Source of the DNA: Coffea arabica
Taxonomy: Eukaryota; Streptophyta; Magnoliopsida; Gentianales; Rubiaceae
Direction of reading: 5' to 3'
Assembly (NCBI RefSeq): GCF_036785885.1
Contig: NC_092323.1
Span: 13,028,501 to 13,092,500, forward strand
DNA length: 64,000 nt
The notes beneath the pieces were generated by a model. The model searched no databases. It saw only the letters and a program-made list of their open reading frames with translations, and was not told the DNA's origin. Below, one piece after another: positions 11,440-28,000 of the stretch. Within the stretch, counting starts at the first letter, position 1. The number at the start of each line of letters is the position of its first letter. The position numbers and the translations under genes were made by a program.

Positions 11440-11775
11440 AAGGATTAAGAATTTAATTGAAGCTGATGGATGTTTGGTATTCTTGCACGCATCAGAAAGA
11501 CAAAGTTCTTTTAAGCAGAAAAAAGAGATACAAGGTTTCTATCAATATATTGACCCCTCAAACATGTTACTTGATCATGGAAATTTTTTTTTTTTTTTTC
11601 AGATATTTGAGCAACACAAGTTTATTACATGTGAGATTTCTTATTACTCTATCTACTAAAGTTGTAGGTTTTTTTTTTAAGTTTACAAGAAATACAGAAT
11701 AGTAGAAGTAATACAAACAAATTATAATTTAACAATAATATTGTAAACCAACTCACAAACGATGGATTCTGCTTG
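11440..11775. repeat. Copy A of a diverged segmental duplication
   Basis: This stretch matches 14425-14496 plus 15085-15340 in the same order and orientation. Shared landmarks are TTCTTGCA.GCATCAG near the left end, GTTTATT.CATGTG.AATTTCTT in the middle, and GAAGTAATACAAACAAATTATAA near the right end. The copies have diverged noticeably. Copy B was later split by a MITE. Confidence 0.72.
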
Positions 11776-11781
11776 AACGTA

Positions 11782-11930
11782 AGGGATAATTTCGCAAACC
11801 TCCCCTGAGGTTTATGACAATTGCAGATAGTACCTTTCACGTTAAAATGATAAAAGCAACCTTCATGAATTACTCAATTTAACACCTCCATGAAGTGATG
11901 CATTTTTAAAATTAAACTTAACAAATCGTT

Positions 11931-11967
<37 letters not shown>

Positions 11968-12396
11968 TAAAGAAGAGCAAGAGTAATAGATTCTTTCTCA
12001 TTTTAACCACTCAAATCACCTCAATCCAATTTTACATCATATCATATTAAATTGGAAAAAAAATTGTAAACTCCTACAAAACTAGGTTACTTACTTAACT
12101 GGTATCCAAGATTTTTTTTTTTGTGGTTCGTACGTGTAAATTTTTTTATTTGATGGAAGAGAAATGAATTTGATAGATAGTTTTCTTAAAATATGTGGCA
12201 ATATATCAGGTTTAAAATTACAAAGGAATTTTATTTCTAAGGGCTATATAGGATTATCAATGGGGATATTTTGCTTACATTAGCAAAGTGTGCCCCAAAC
12301 TATTTTCCAAGAGAGGTTTATGTAATTTTTTTAACCTGGAGGGTATTCCCTGCAATCATCATAAACTTTAGGGGGGAGGTTTGTGAAATTATCCCC
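11782..12396. mobile_element. Mutator-like MITE 1 (GGGATAATTTC termini)
   Basis: The left end reads AGGGATAATTTCGCAAACCT and the right end is its near inverse (AGGTTTGTGAAATTATCCCC). Between the ends is non-coding AT-rich DNA, including a (GA)n run at 11936-11964. Flanking bases GAACGTA and AAACGCA may be a decayed target duplication. The same termini occur at 14497 and 37085. Superfamily assignment is tentative. Confidence 0.8.
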
Positions 12397-13198
12397 AAAC
12401 GCAATGTGCTAGGGTTGGTTGTCAATAAAATGGATGGTAAGATAGTCATAGAGATAGTGATAGTGATTTGGAAGGTGCGAATATGGAAAGTTTAAAATAA
12501 TACCAAAAAAAAACTGAAAGTGGATTTGTGATTTGTGAATGTTTCAAATTTTCTTAAGAATTTTATAGAAAAGTAAAATATACTTCACAATTATATGAGG
12601 ATATGTTCAGTTATTCATGCAAAATTTAGCCACTGAATAGCTTTTACTATCAAAACAATAAAATCATGGAAGGTATACGTAATTTTTAAACCTCGGGAGT
12701 ACTATTGAAAAATCTAATGCGAAAGGAGGTTTTCAAAATTATCTAAGAACGTCTTTGGAGTTTATTTTCCAACAATCTTGCTTAAAATCAAAGATAGAAG
12801 GTCAATATTCCCACATCAAACCGACAATTCTCTTCTCAAAGTAACAGTAGAAACATCCTTTTCCAGTTAGAGCCCTATTAATGCAGTGGAAGAGCCATGC
12901 CCACCGACCCCATCTTCCTCCAATAGGGGAGTGAGTCTAAAGGATGACACTTCCCGAGTCATCGCCGGGCTTAACAAACATTGTTGCTCGTTACGCCAAG
13001 TCTTTTAGAATCTGTGGAATAACTGAGAAAAGCGTTGGTATAAGCAAACTAAAGCAAGGCAAAAAAAAAAAAAAATAGAGAAAAACAAATTTCTAGTTTT
13101 AGTAACTTTGGGAGGTATTGGAGGTCTTGAAACTTGGTTTGAAATCATCAGGCAAGTTGAAAGAATCATCTAAATTGTGGTATCATCAATAATCAAAC
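12397..13198. other. Intergenic; possible MITE-end remnant near 12690
   Basis: No gene is supported. Around 12680-12750 the phrases AAACCTCGGG and AGGAGGTTTTCAAAATTATC resemble the ends of the neighbouring MITE family, suggesting a degraded copy. The remainder is unremarkable AT-rich DNA. Confidence 0.4.
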
Positions 13199-14097
13199 AT
13201 GGGTATAGTTTACGACAACTGGGAAAGGTTGGTGGATGCCACGCTGCGCCGAGAGGAGCTCCGGATGAGTGCTCTAAGAACTCCCACCGATCCTTCTTCA
13301 GCATCGCCATGGCCGTCGCCATCGCCATCGCCGTCACCATTCCATTTTAGCGTTTTGCCGGGTAAGATCGATTGTCAAGAAAGTTGAGAGAAGTTCATAA
13401 TTTGTAGCTTCTGATATTGAAATTTTTGGCGGGGTTTTCTCATTTTCAGATAATTATATGCATATTATGTAGTCTATTTCTTGTCCAAGGCCGTGAATTC
13501 TAGGAAAATTTCGGATTGAATTAGTAATTTGAATATAATTGTCATCAGAGAATTGAATTATACGGACATAAGTATTCGTGCTCTATGCTTTTCCTTTATG
13601 CTGTCTTCTTGATGCAAGAATCTTCCTTAGTTGCTAGTTTCGTTGCTTGATACAAGGATAGTTAGAATACATATCTAAAGATTATTTTCTAAAATCTTCT
13701 TCTAAGGAGGGACACATCCACGCGGAAATGCCTGTCTTGATGTGTTCTTTCTTTGTGCTACAAATGACGTGGATTAGTAGTTTTATCAGGGAACAATGGA
13801 TACTCAGCAGCAGCAGCTAGTAGGAGTGAGGAGTTATACCTGAGGGGAGATCTCGGCTTTCCACAATTTAAGGATTTTCTCTTTTTCACAGCTCAAGCTT
13901 GCAATGAGAAACTTCACGATGATCGATATGTTGCTTGGGAGCAGCGACTTGGGAAGTTTACACGAAGTTCGGCTTCGCAAAAAACCTGCACCAGAAGACT
14001 GCATTCTCAAAAGATGCAGGGATTTCAGGTGAGACTGAGACAGGTAATCTCTCAGCTGCGTTGGATTTGGTTACCCTGTGGCGACCGCCGCAGATGA
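13199..14097 (+). CDS. Possible two-exon mini-gene with a callose-synthase-like N-terminus
   Basis: Exon 1 (13199-13361) begins MGIVYDNWERLVDATLRREE, closely resembling the first residues of callose synthase 10 (GSL8) proteins, which start with VY.NW.RLVRATLRREQLR. A serine/proline-rich low-complexity stretch encoded by repeated CCATCG codons follows. A good donor (G|GTAAGA) at 13362 and an acceptor TTTTTCACAG ending at 13891 join exon 1 to exon 2 (13892-14097) in frame, giving 122 residues ending in a basic tail. Exon 2 has no recognised domain and none of the rest of callose synthase is nearby. I infer either a gene fragment that acquired a new second exon or a decaying duplicate. Expression is unknown, and the splice model is my own. 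Confidence 0.38.
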
Positions 14098-14424
14098 TAG
14101 AACCAGATTGGATGATTTGATGTGGTACCGATCTAGACTTCTATTCAAAAGCAATTACGGAAAAAAAAAGGGTTTTTCTCAACATTTGAAATGAGTGAGC
14201 TGAATGTGGCTCAATCTGGACTATAAATTCCCTCTACAATTGTCAATAGCAGCTGCAGAAGCCTCGAAGTTCTTGAATTTGTATCTTATTGTTCAATTCG
14301 GGGTTGTATTTCTTCTATTGTTGCAATTTCTGGCTCATGCAGTACTAGACCATAAATTTTCCTTTCTGCTTGTTTATGCTGCCATACCTGTTGACGTGGG
14401 ACAGAAGGCTTAAAATGTTAATTG

Positions 14425-15340
14425 GAACAGCTTGAGGTTTGGAATTCTTGCAGGCATCAGGAAAACAAGAAGGTTTCTTTAACCAGAATAAAAGAAGGGA
14501 TAATTTCCAATACCTCCCCTGAGGTATATGGCAACTACAGCTAGACCCCTTGTAGTTTTATTAATTCCACGTACCTCCCTTTTTCTACTATTTCTGTAAC
14601 AAATCAAACCCAAAAATATGACATCAGTAAAAATTTAAAAAAAATTCATAAATTCTTGTAACAAATCAAACCCAAAACATCGCACATATGACTAGATACT
14701 CACATCTAAACAATTCATAAATTCTTGTGATAAATTTTCAAAAAAAAGATGAAAAGTATTTTTATCGTAAACGTCTAGAAAAGGTTTAGAAATGAATATT
14801 TAGATCTAAAGTAAGTGAAAGGTGAAGGGTAGCAGTTGGTTAAAAATAACAGTCATTAAAGAAGAAATAATATTGGATAATCAAAGAGTTAGAATTGAAT
14901 AGAAGTGATTTTAAATTTTAGGTGCTATGATTGGGACGGGGGGAAGATTTTCTAAGAGAGGAGCTAGGTTCTTTTCTTCCTTTTTCTCTTTCAATCTTTC
15001 CCCCAAAGAAATTTTTGCTTTTGCTCATTCAAGAGCTATGCTATTAATCTCTTTTGGTGAAGGGAGGTACTTGAGATTATCCCCAAAAATAGATAAAAGA
15101 GAGGTTTTCTGTCAATATTTTGAGCCATGAGATATTATGATGTAAGTTGATTTCGAAAAGCTGAACAACGCAAGTTTATTGCATGTGGAATTTCTTGTTA
15201 CTCTTTATACTTGAAGCTTGGCTGGTTCTTTCACCAAAGAGCTTGGATTTTTCTCATAAGATTACAAGAATCATCGTAATGAAAGTAATACAAACAAATT
15301 ATAACTCGACAATGTCACAATTTACAAACGAATCCACCAA
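14425..15340. repeat. Copy B of the segmental duplication, split by MITE 2
   Basis: The outer parts (14425-14496 and 15085-15340) match 11440-11775. The interruption is exactly the MITE at 14497-15084, so copy A shows what the site looked like before insertion. The duplicated DNA is non-coding as far as I can see. Confidence 0.7.
14497..15084. mobile_element. Mutator-like MITE 2 (GGGATAATTTC termini)
   Basis: The left end reads GGGATAATTTCCAATACCTC and the right end GGAGGTACTTGAGATTATCC, inverse of one another with mismatches. The interior is non-coding and differs from MITE 1 apart from the termini. Similar AATAAAAGA / GATAAAAGA flanks may be the target duplication. Confidence 0.75.
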
Positions 15341-16528
15341 ATTGGTCCATTTAAATTTCATATGCAGCAAGAAATTTGTGCACGCAAATCAGGTTTTGAA
15401 GACTAAGAAAGACAACTGATTTGGTCTCTGCGTGACAGAATTTCCATGGCAACTTTATCGGAATTGTCCCAATGACAAACTTTGATTTGGTGTCGTAGGA
15501 CCTTCTCTCTCTGACTTTCTTCACAAAACTCAAAACAATTTCTTGTTTTTTCATATACAAATTATACAATCTCATCGCTATATTATATTTTTCAATAAAA
15601 ATTTCAAAAACTTAGGGATCCAAACAGGTTGATAAGAAGATGTAATGAACATGCAACAAAGACGACAATTTGAAGCAGCCTATACGGACAAGATATATCC
15701 TATTCTAGGTGCAAATTCCATTCTTTCTTTTTGCACCTAGGATACTATTAATTCCATTCTTTTTCATTTTTTCCTTCCATCTTTTAGCTTTAAAGTACCA
15801 CTAACCTATCTTTTGTCCTGAACTGGCCCAATTAATGGAGCTGATTGCAGCCCTCCAAGTCAATGATTCCTTATTTTCATTTATTTCTTTTCACATTTTC
15901 CTGGCAATCCGCATTAGATTTGTGTGTCATGACATACATACCCCAATAATTTAACGTTTAAACTTTAAATTAGCAGATCATAAAATTCACTTGTAAAGGA
16001 TTACAGAAATAAATTTATGTAACTTTGGAGAAAAACACTCAAAGTAGTTTGAGGTAAAAACAACTTACAAAAACTGCTTGCTCTTGAACAACTCTATTAT
16101 TTTTTCACGAGCAAAAGCAGTGATACATCAAAACATGAAAAGCAAGCCAAAAACAAACTTCCAACTTAAACAGCAAACAAACTCATAAAACTCGTAGTAC
16201 AGATTAAATCCTCTCATATATGCCAGCTTCAAATGGATACCATTACTAGAGCCTGAGCTTCTCCAAAATAAGCAATGCAGAATTCTTTGCTCTTTGCAGC
16301 TTCAATTCAGGTTAGACCCCATCAAAGATTTGTTCATAGGAAGCTCAAACAAATCAGAAATCCTGTGTGGGGTTGCAACCAAATCAAAGGTTGATTCTCA
16401 GCAATATTGAAACCTTTCTAAATCCACCCAACGGTGCATTGTTTGCTTACTGATATACCTTCTTTAAGCTTAAAGTAGGCTGATCTGAACTAGTTTGCCA
16501 GATGACAAGGTTTGAGCAGATATCCTAG
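15341..16528. other. 3' flank of the DAHP synthase gene
   Basis: AT-rich DNA without a supportable gene. The part nearest 16528 is expected to be the 3' untranslated region of the minus-strand DAHP synthase gene. A short direct repeat of TTGCACCTAGGATA-like phrases occurs near 15700-15750. Nothing else stands out. Confidence 0.4.
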
Positions 16529-20656
<4,128 letters not shown>

Positions 20657-20772
20657 TGTTTTTCTCCCTGAATTTCTTCAGAAATTCTTGCTCTTTTTGT
20701 TCAAGAAATCAGGGAGGAAATGGCGGCAGAGGAGGAGGAGGACGAGGACGAGGACAGTGGCTGGTGGCTGGC

Positions 20773-20778
20773 TTTATA
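20773..20778 (-). promoter_or_regulatory. TATA box of the DAHP synthase gene
   Basis: The minus strand reads TATAAA about 120 bases upstream of the ATG at 20656. The distance leaves room for a leader of roughly 90 bases. Confidence 0.6.
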
Positions 20779-20894
20779 AAAGAAGAGGAAGAGTTTTGGA
20801 GGGTTTAAATAAATGATGAGATGTGTTTCGTTGGCAGAACTGGGGGGAGTCAAAGGCGCCTGAGGGAGTTAGGTTTGGCGGGGGCAGCTACTAC

Positions 20895-20900
20895 CACGTG
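20895..20900 (-). promoter_or_regulatory. G-box (CACGTG) upstream of DAHP synthase
   Basis: A palindromic CACGTG inside ACCACGTGGG lies about 120 bases upstream of the TATA box. G-boxes bind bZIP and bHLH factors and are frequent in light- and stress-responsive plant promoters. Function here is inferred from position only. Confidence 0.5.
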
Positions 20901-20989
20901 GGAACCAACGGCCCTTTGGCCTGTTGGCTGTTACAAACGTTTTAAGTCTTGGTAGGATAAAAGATTAAGGTTTTAAATTTTATCACTGT

Positions 20990-21172
20990 ATGTGACTTTT
21001 TCCAAGTTCATATGAGCATGCAGTGTATTTGTCTTGCATCAATGTGTTACTATTGTTACTATAACTAATTTCTTCCAAATTTATATGAGTATGTAATGTA
21101 CTTGTCTCCTATCAATGTGTCACTATACGTAACTTCTTTCAAATTCATATAGGCGTGCAATATACTCGTCTA
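20990..21172. repeat. Degenerate tandem repeat, about 65-75 bp period, 2.5 copies
   Basis: Three successive phrases of the form TTCCAAGTTCATATGAGCATG..GTATTTGTCT..ATCAATGTGT occur starting near 21000, 21070 and 21135. Each differs at several positions and the last is incomplete. It lies 340 bases upstream of the DAHP synthase start. Confidence 0.75.
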
Positions 21173-21179
21173 ATTAGAT

Positions 21180-21327
21180 GGTGATTCAGTCCCCATCCAT
21201 TTCTCTAGATCTCATTTTTTTTAGATCCCATTAAGTCTCTTCCCTTCCAAGGTAGGTTAGGATAAGAGTAAGAATAAGAGTAAAATTAGATTAGATTAAC
21301 TATTGCCGTCTAATAAAAAAAAAAAAA
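21180..21327 (+). mobile_element. SINE-like element with A tail
   Basis: The segment ends GATAAGAGTAAGAATAAGAG..TTAGATTAG..ATTGCCGTCTAATA followed by 13 As. The same 3' module occurs at 58656-58774 and, inverted, at 38451-38590. That indicates one family of short retroposons. I could not identify a clear target-site duplication for this copy. Confidence 0.5.
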
Positions 21328-21390
21328 GTTACTAACACACGAGTAAATGAAGAAAATGAATAGGGGTATCATGGTATATTCCTTAAAAGT

Positions 21391-22077
21391 TTGGCAAAAT
21401 GACCAAAGTGGACCTTTACATTTCAAAAAATTCTTTTTTTGATCTCTTACACATAAAATCGTACAAGATAATTTCTCCTATTAACCTATGCACCATCTTG
21501 ATCCTATAACCTATGCCCAATTAAATTTGCACAAAAAAGAATTACACCCTAGCAACGTGATCATCCTTTTAGGAGTAAAATTAAAGCATGATTAAAATCT
21601 CCTTTAAAAATAAGTCACACGTACAATCACCCTCTTCCGCTTTTCTCACATTCGCTCACCACCACCTTCACTTCTCATCTTCTTCCCACTAACTTGCTGC
21701 CCTCTTACATTTTCATTGCCAACATCTTAGGAGGGCGATTTTAGGAAGGATAGAGGGGCAAATCGATAGAAAGAAGATTTGGCCTTCAAAGACCAAATTT
21801 AGGAGAGATTTTGGAGTAGGAGAAGATGGGTTTGGTGAGGGAGATGGAAAGGAGGAGGGGGAAGGGATCAAGGGAGAGTGGTGGGAGATAATTGCAAGTT
21901 AGTTGGTGGGAGACATGTTTTTTAAGCTTGAAATTTGGTCAAAAATAAGTTCTAAAACTAAATTGATACATTTTTTATACGTAAAAGACTATTTTACAGC
22001 ATTTTATATGCAAGGGACCAAAAAAGATTTTTTTTTTTTTTTGGAAATGTGAAGGACCATTCTAATAATTTTTCTAA
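21391..22077. mobile_element. Inverted-repeat element (MITE-like)
   Basis: The left end, TGACCAAAGTGGACCTTTACATTTC, is mirrored by GAAATGTGAAGGACCATTCTAAT at the right. Farther in, TTTTGATCTCTTACA..ATAAAAT mirrors ATTTTATATGCAAGGGACCAAAA. The interior (about 21600-21900) is unrelated, purine-rich and non-coding. No exact target duplication was found, so the family is unknown. Confidence 0.65.
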
Positions 22078-25030
22078 AATTTATTATATTACAACATTTA
22101 GATTGCCAAAACCCGGTCAAATCATGAGAAAAACGACCAATCAAATGATAACATTTAGTCAATTTAATTTATTTTTATGTATATCGAAAATAACTAATGG
22201 CTTACATGTATGAACTATGATGTTGATATTTATACATACACCGTAAAATTATTTTGATTTTCTGTCATATATATATATATATTTTTTTTTTTCAGAGCTC
22301 AATTTATTTAAGTTCCCTCTAATTCAGTCTTTCAATTGATATACATGAGAAAATGCTTGTTCAACTTCAAAGTTCAAACACTGCATGGGCGTATAGTCTA
22401 ATCATTCATGCACTGCCGCAAATCTTCACCCGCACATGGAAAAAGTGAAATAAGCCCATATGTACATTAAGAATTTGTCCCTCTTCCTACCAGTATCCAT
22501 CACCATGGGACCTTCTCCTGGGATACCGCACCGCTCCGACGACACCTTTTGCCTGCTAGTTTTCTTTGCAGCATGACATTTTTGGCCATAGCTTTCCTGC
22601 ACCTAAAAATCTATCCTGCTTTCTCACTTTTGGGACCATTTGTCGGCTGAACCTTTAGCACTCCTATCATTTTTAATTGACATATAGGTATTTTCCAATA
22701 TTCGAAAATCAGCTGCATCAATATATCTATTTATCTTATTGTTTCTCCGAGTTTCTTTTCAAACTAGAGGTGGGCTGGAGTTTTTCATGCGTTTGGCATT
22801 CAAAAGAAATTCTATATGAATCAATGAAATACTTAGGAGTATGATCGTAAGCAATAATTGGAAGAATGGTGATGTTTTTGAAAGAGCAATAATTCTTCTG
22901 CTGTGGACTATGGAGACTGGAGAAGATGTGGCTTTGATTGGAAGGCGTGGAGCCATGAATCACACGAAATCTTGTCGTTGAGTAGCCTTCCTCGGCCCTC
23001 CCCTCGTACGGGAACTGATTTCCATTCGTTGATCAAGTGACCTCTGAGTCCCTTCAAGGGTCCCTTGATCTTATTCACAATCCATGTGCCCATCTGAATC
23101 AATTCATACAAACAAAACAAAAGAAATAAGAATGTGCCCAGTTGGATCCTTTTCCCTTGGGCGTATGAATGATTGCATGGGAATCACGTGAGAATCGCTG
23201 TGGATGAATTTTCTACAAGGTCCATCTTGTACTGCACCCACGGTTTGCTGTCGTGGATCATGGTTACGGTCTCGGTTGTTTCATATCCGTTACGATATAT
23301 TGGTTGAATATCAAGCGATACGCACATTATAACACATAAAAATTTTTAAAAAATCTGAAAAAAATTATTAAAATTAGAAAATACCAACAAAAAAAAAAAG
23401 CTAAATCTGAAAAAATTTTCGAATTGACTCCGAATTGATTCAGATATATCAGCCGATACCATGCATTACGAATTCTGATCGATTAATTTCGATCGAGTTA
23501 GAGTAAGTTGCCGCGAATATATAGTAATATCCGCGATTCGAAAATGAGTATCGTATCGATCCCCTCCATTCCGATTAAGCCGATTCGTATCGGAATCGGC
23601 CAATATTGCTAACCATGACTGAGTCTGCGACAAAAGCTCTACATGGAATTCAATTAAATTAATGCTTGGGACACATTGTCCTTCCCTCTAGAAGAGGTCT
23701 CATTCAAGAAGCACGCATGTAATTCACATTTGCCACACTGCTTTTGATTTTTCTGGTGTAGCTCATATTTTCTTCCATTTTTGCTCATTTCATTTGTTTC
23801 TCCACCATCACATGATTCACATCTACATCAGAAGTCAAGCTTCGACAAACCCGTACTGAACTCTACCTAGAATCGTCATTCATGCAAATAGAACTTTTTG
23901 TTCACTGGTGCTGAGATGATCATATTCCTTGTTCTGTTAATTGATTTCTTAATTACTTGCTGTTTGAAGCAATCCTGAAGAAGTATAACATTTCCCAAGT
24001 TGACATTATAGTTAATCAGTAAGTTGAAGGCGCCATGGATTTACCCAAATTTACATAGTTAATTAGTTTTCTCTTTGATGACGACAGGATTCAGTATTCC
24101 TGTTTAGCTTGGAATATCCTTCTAGCCGAGGCATGAAGGTCAAGTAGATAAATTCACGTGGCTGCTTCTTCCAGACCTTTTCGAAGCCATTTTTCATGCA
24201 CTTGTTAAAATTAAAGAAGTCATAACCCATGCGCATCACAACTTGTCTTCCACATGATCTCCATAATGGTCTCTAAAATAATTAGGGACTATTCATTAAA
24301 ATCCAATAGTAGTACTAGTTGATGAAAAAAATAATGAATTGATTTTTTCTAGACTAACAGTGTATATATAGTGGCAATACAAAACTTAAAGTTCGAATTA
24401 AAATTGAAATTAAGTGACTTGAATTCTAAATCCCCTAATATATATATATATATTATTAGTGTAAAAAAGATTAATTGAAAAGAGAATGGCACGCAAATTT
24501 AAAAGTACATACTATACATGCACACTAGCTGCATTTGCAATGGTATTAGAACACTAATAATATATATCTTGCATATTTTATTTCACGAAAAGTGTTACAG
24601 TATTATTACAAAATTAATTACGAATAATTTCAAATCCTCAAGCTCATGTCAGCCTAAAATTTGTAGGCTAAAACAAAATCTTGGAAAAACTTCGAGGACT
24701 CCTAGGTGAATAACCCTTCCATAAAGAGCGCAGTTTAATGTACTTAAACGGGAAAGAGACTAACGTGCACCTACCGCCTCACTCGGGCGCCAATTGTTGA
24801 ACTCATCGAACCTAATCTGTCTCTCTCTCTCCGCCCTGCCATCTCACTCTCAGCTCAGTTCAGCCGTTTTCCTCCGCAGCTTATCACACCATGCATTACC
24901 AAGTCCTCCATTTCTCTTTTTCCTGTTTCAATCTTTAACTAATTACTTCAGCTGAATTTTCATTCCCATTATCCATAACCAATTGTTTCAAATTTTCACT
25001 ATTCCAATCCCCAACAAAGGATAAAATAAC
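22078..25030. other. Intergenic region between DAHP synthase and the plastid membrane protein gene
   Basis: No gene is supported over about 3 kb. A (TA)n/T-run lies at 22268-22292. A repetitive stretch at 23260-23625 is full of near-repeats of CGATATT, CGATACG and ATCGG, bounded by ATCATGGTTA on the left and TAACCATGACT on the right, and is probably an old MITE. Another (TA)n lies near 24440. The last 200 bases, with a CT-rich run at 24818-24835, are the likely promoter and leader of the downstream gene. Confidence 0.5.
23260..23625. repeat. Likely old MITE rich in CGATA/ATCGG near-repeats
   Basis: ATCATGGTTA at the left and TAACCATGA at the right are inverse of each other. The interior consists of short diverged phrases such as TTACGATATATTGG, AGCGATACG, CGATACC and CGTATCGGAATCGG. 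I cannot place the superfamily. Confidence 0.45.
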
Positions 25031-28000
25031 ATGTCACTGGCATCAAGAAACCTATTGACTAGCCCAAATTCCCGAATCAACACTACAATCAACACCTCCA
25101 AAACCCATCTCAGAAACCCGAGACTTCCCCTTTTATCGTATCCAAAACCCTTCTTAAACCCCTCAAGATTCCATGCTCAAAAACCCCATTTCCTGAAGTT
25201 TGCTACATTTATACCACCAATCCAGAACCATACCTGGTCCATCCAGGTTAAGTCCTTGGACTTAGATGGAACTGTAGGGGAAGAAAGCCGAAGTGAGAAT
25301 CCTGCCAACTGGGATGTCAATTTTGATGCATTTCTTTCAATTTTGGAGTTTTTCTGCTTGGTTTCGTCCATCGCGATTTCGGGCATTTTAGCCGTGAATT
25401 CTGGATTTTTGGGCGGTCAAAGGATGGTTTTTCAGTGGTTGGGAGAGAAGGGGATGGTGTGGCAATGTGTGGTTTTGGTTGCTGGAGTTTTGGTTGGGGC
25501 GGTTATTCGGAGGAGGCAATGGAGGAGGATTTGTCAAGCGAAGTATTTCTCGAGGCCGGTGAATTTAGTGGAGAGAATTGAGAAATTAGAGGAGGACTTC
25601 AAGAGCTCGGCTACAGTTATCCGGGCTTTGTCTAGGCAGCTTGAGAAGCTTGGAATCCGATTTCGGGTTTTTAGGAAGGCCTTGAAAGAGCCCATTGCTG
25701 AGGTATTGATGTTATATCCTTAACGTTTAGTGTTTCTTGTCAATTTGGATTACAAATATGGTAATGTGACATGGCTAAAGGTTCCAATAATCTTTTATCT
25801 AGTTAATTACTGAGTTTCTTGGATTAAAGGGGGAGAGAATTTGTTATAATTTGTTGCTGAGGGTAATGAATGCATGCAAATGTTGTAGAGTTGTAGTTTG
25901 AATTGGTTATTATATCACTCATATGAGCCCTCGAAAAATGAATTCTGGTTGAATTACCTGACTTACGTGGTAGCTAATGTTTGTGCGGTGTATTGTTTCC
26001 ATATGCTTATTTACACGTTAAAATACTATGATATGTTTGTAGAACTTGTACCTTTTTCTTTTGTGCTGTCACCCAACTAAAATGTTAGCAGAAATTTGTG
26101 ATTAATGTGTGGAGAATTCTATTTCGTCTAGAGTAGGTCTGGAAATTCACCTTTCAATCATTAATTTGTTGCTCAAGTCGTTGGAAGGAATCTACGTGTG
26201 TTTAATGTTCTATAAGCAGTCAGGTGACTTGTCTTTTTCTTCCCTGGTTATGGCTTGGAGTGGACTTGTAAGGCGGAATTCATGGAGGCTCTTGTGAACC
26301 TTTTTGCATGCAGAACATGAGATAGAATGTTGTGGAATATAAGACATTGGCCTGTCTTTTGGAATTGAAATGTGGCCTCCTTTTTGTTGGGAATTGCATT
26401 TGTTTGATAATCGATTCCAGTGATTTTGGTAATTTGGTCAGTTGTGAGTCGAGTAAGCTCCAACTTAGATCTTTTAAGTATATCTGATTTGATAAATTCA
26501 TTATCCCACATGATTTATTTGATAAATTCATTATCCAATATAATTTGTCTTCAATTTAAAAGCAGCTGGTTGGAGTGTTGTCCTTTGTAGACATCTAATT
26601 TCGGCGCCTACAACTTTCTGTCATTTTTGTTTGACACTTAATTATGATTATGGCAAATATGTCATCAAAACAGAGTAGTCATCTAGATTTGAAACTTTTA
26701 TGTATCATTCTGACATGTCATAGGGGCAGAGTTTGAATCATGTTGCATCATACTGTACATATGCTTCCTTCTCTCGGGTCAACAGTTTATGCAAGAAGTT
26801 TATCTCCTAAGTTTTGTTATTGGCTTCACCTGTGTAGACTGCTGCATTGGCCCAAAAGAACTCTGAGGCAACTAGAGCGTTGGCCATTCAAGAGGACATT
26901 CTGGAGAAGGAGCTTGGTGAAATTCAAAAGGTTCTGCTGGCAATGCAGGTAAGCTATTCTGTGTATTTTCTCAAGGTCATCTTTGTCTAATAAACTCCAC
27001 ATGAATTTCTGAAATGAATACCAGAAATAGGCTAAAGTTGACATAGTTGCATGTGGAAAGCAAAAGATGCATCTAGTGATGCCATTGAAAGGCTTTCCAA
27101 TTCCATAAAGGTGGCTATAAATCACTTCTAACAGCCCTCGGCTACTGATAAGACTAAAGAAAGAATACTGCAGCTAACAACAAAATAGATTCCGAGCGAC
27201 ATGCACTAACATTCGACTGCTCTTACCATGTCCTATTGCCAACTCAGCAAACTTGTTTCCTAAGTTCATTTTTTTTTTGGGCAATTTCCCGGTTACTAAG
27301 CTTGCTTGCTTTTACTTCTCATCTTTACCCCTTAGTTTCCAGTCTTATAAGTGTGACTATTTGGTTATTTGTGCTCAAGAATGTCCCAACTTACCTATAA
27401 TTGTCCAGAAGAGAAAACTTGGACACATATTTTTGTGGTTCTGCCGCTTTGATATTCCTTACCTTTTTGTTACAACTAATCCTGTTGCTATTTTATTTCT
27501 TTTATGTTGCCCGTAGATACTTTATTTTATTTTTTCCCTTTTTTTTCATGTAGACAGAAATTAACACAATGAAAAGAAAACAGCACTCATGCTATATGAC
27601 AGTTGGACCACGATAGTAAGATTGATAGAAATCTTGTTGAAAAGGTGTCCAAATAGTATTAGTAATAGCTGCTCCCTCCTCCCTAAACCCAGGGAGAAAG
27701 GAACAACAAAGGAACCAAGACACAGAAACTCACACAGACTTTCATGTACATTCAGGATCAAGTAAAACGCTTTGTAACAATAATATCAGACACAAGCAGA
27801 TTGGCATTATTTTCAGAATATTATGGTACCTACTTTCATATGCGAGTTTGAACTGACTGGAACTGCATTGCTTTGTTTTCTTCTGTAGGAGCAGCAACAA
27901 AAACAACTGGAACTCATCCTTGCAATTGCAAAAAGTGGAAAATTATGGGATACCAAGCGGGAAGAGAATCATGGAAATAATACACCTGCTGCATCTAATT

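Noticed and set aside
22736-23120. Overlapping minus-strand frames, one beginning MGTWIVNKIKGPLKGLRGHL
   Set aside because: The start looks protein-like, but no family is recognised, there is no splice continuation I can support and no known neighbour. Too short to call.
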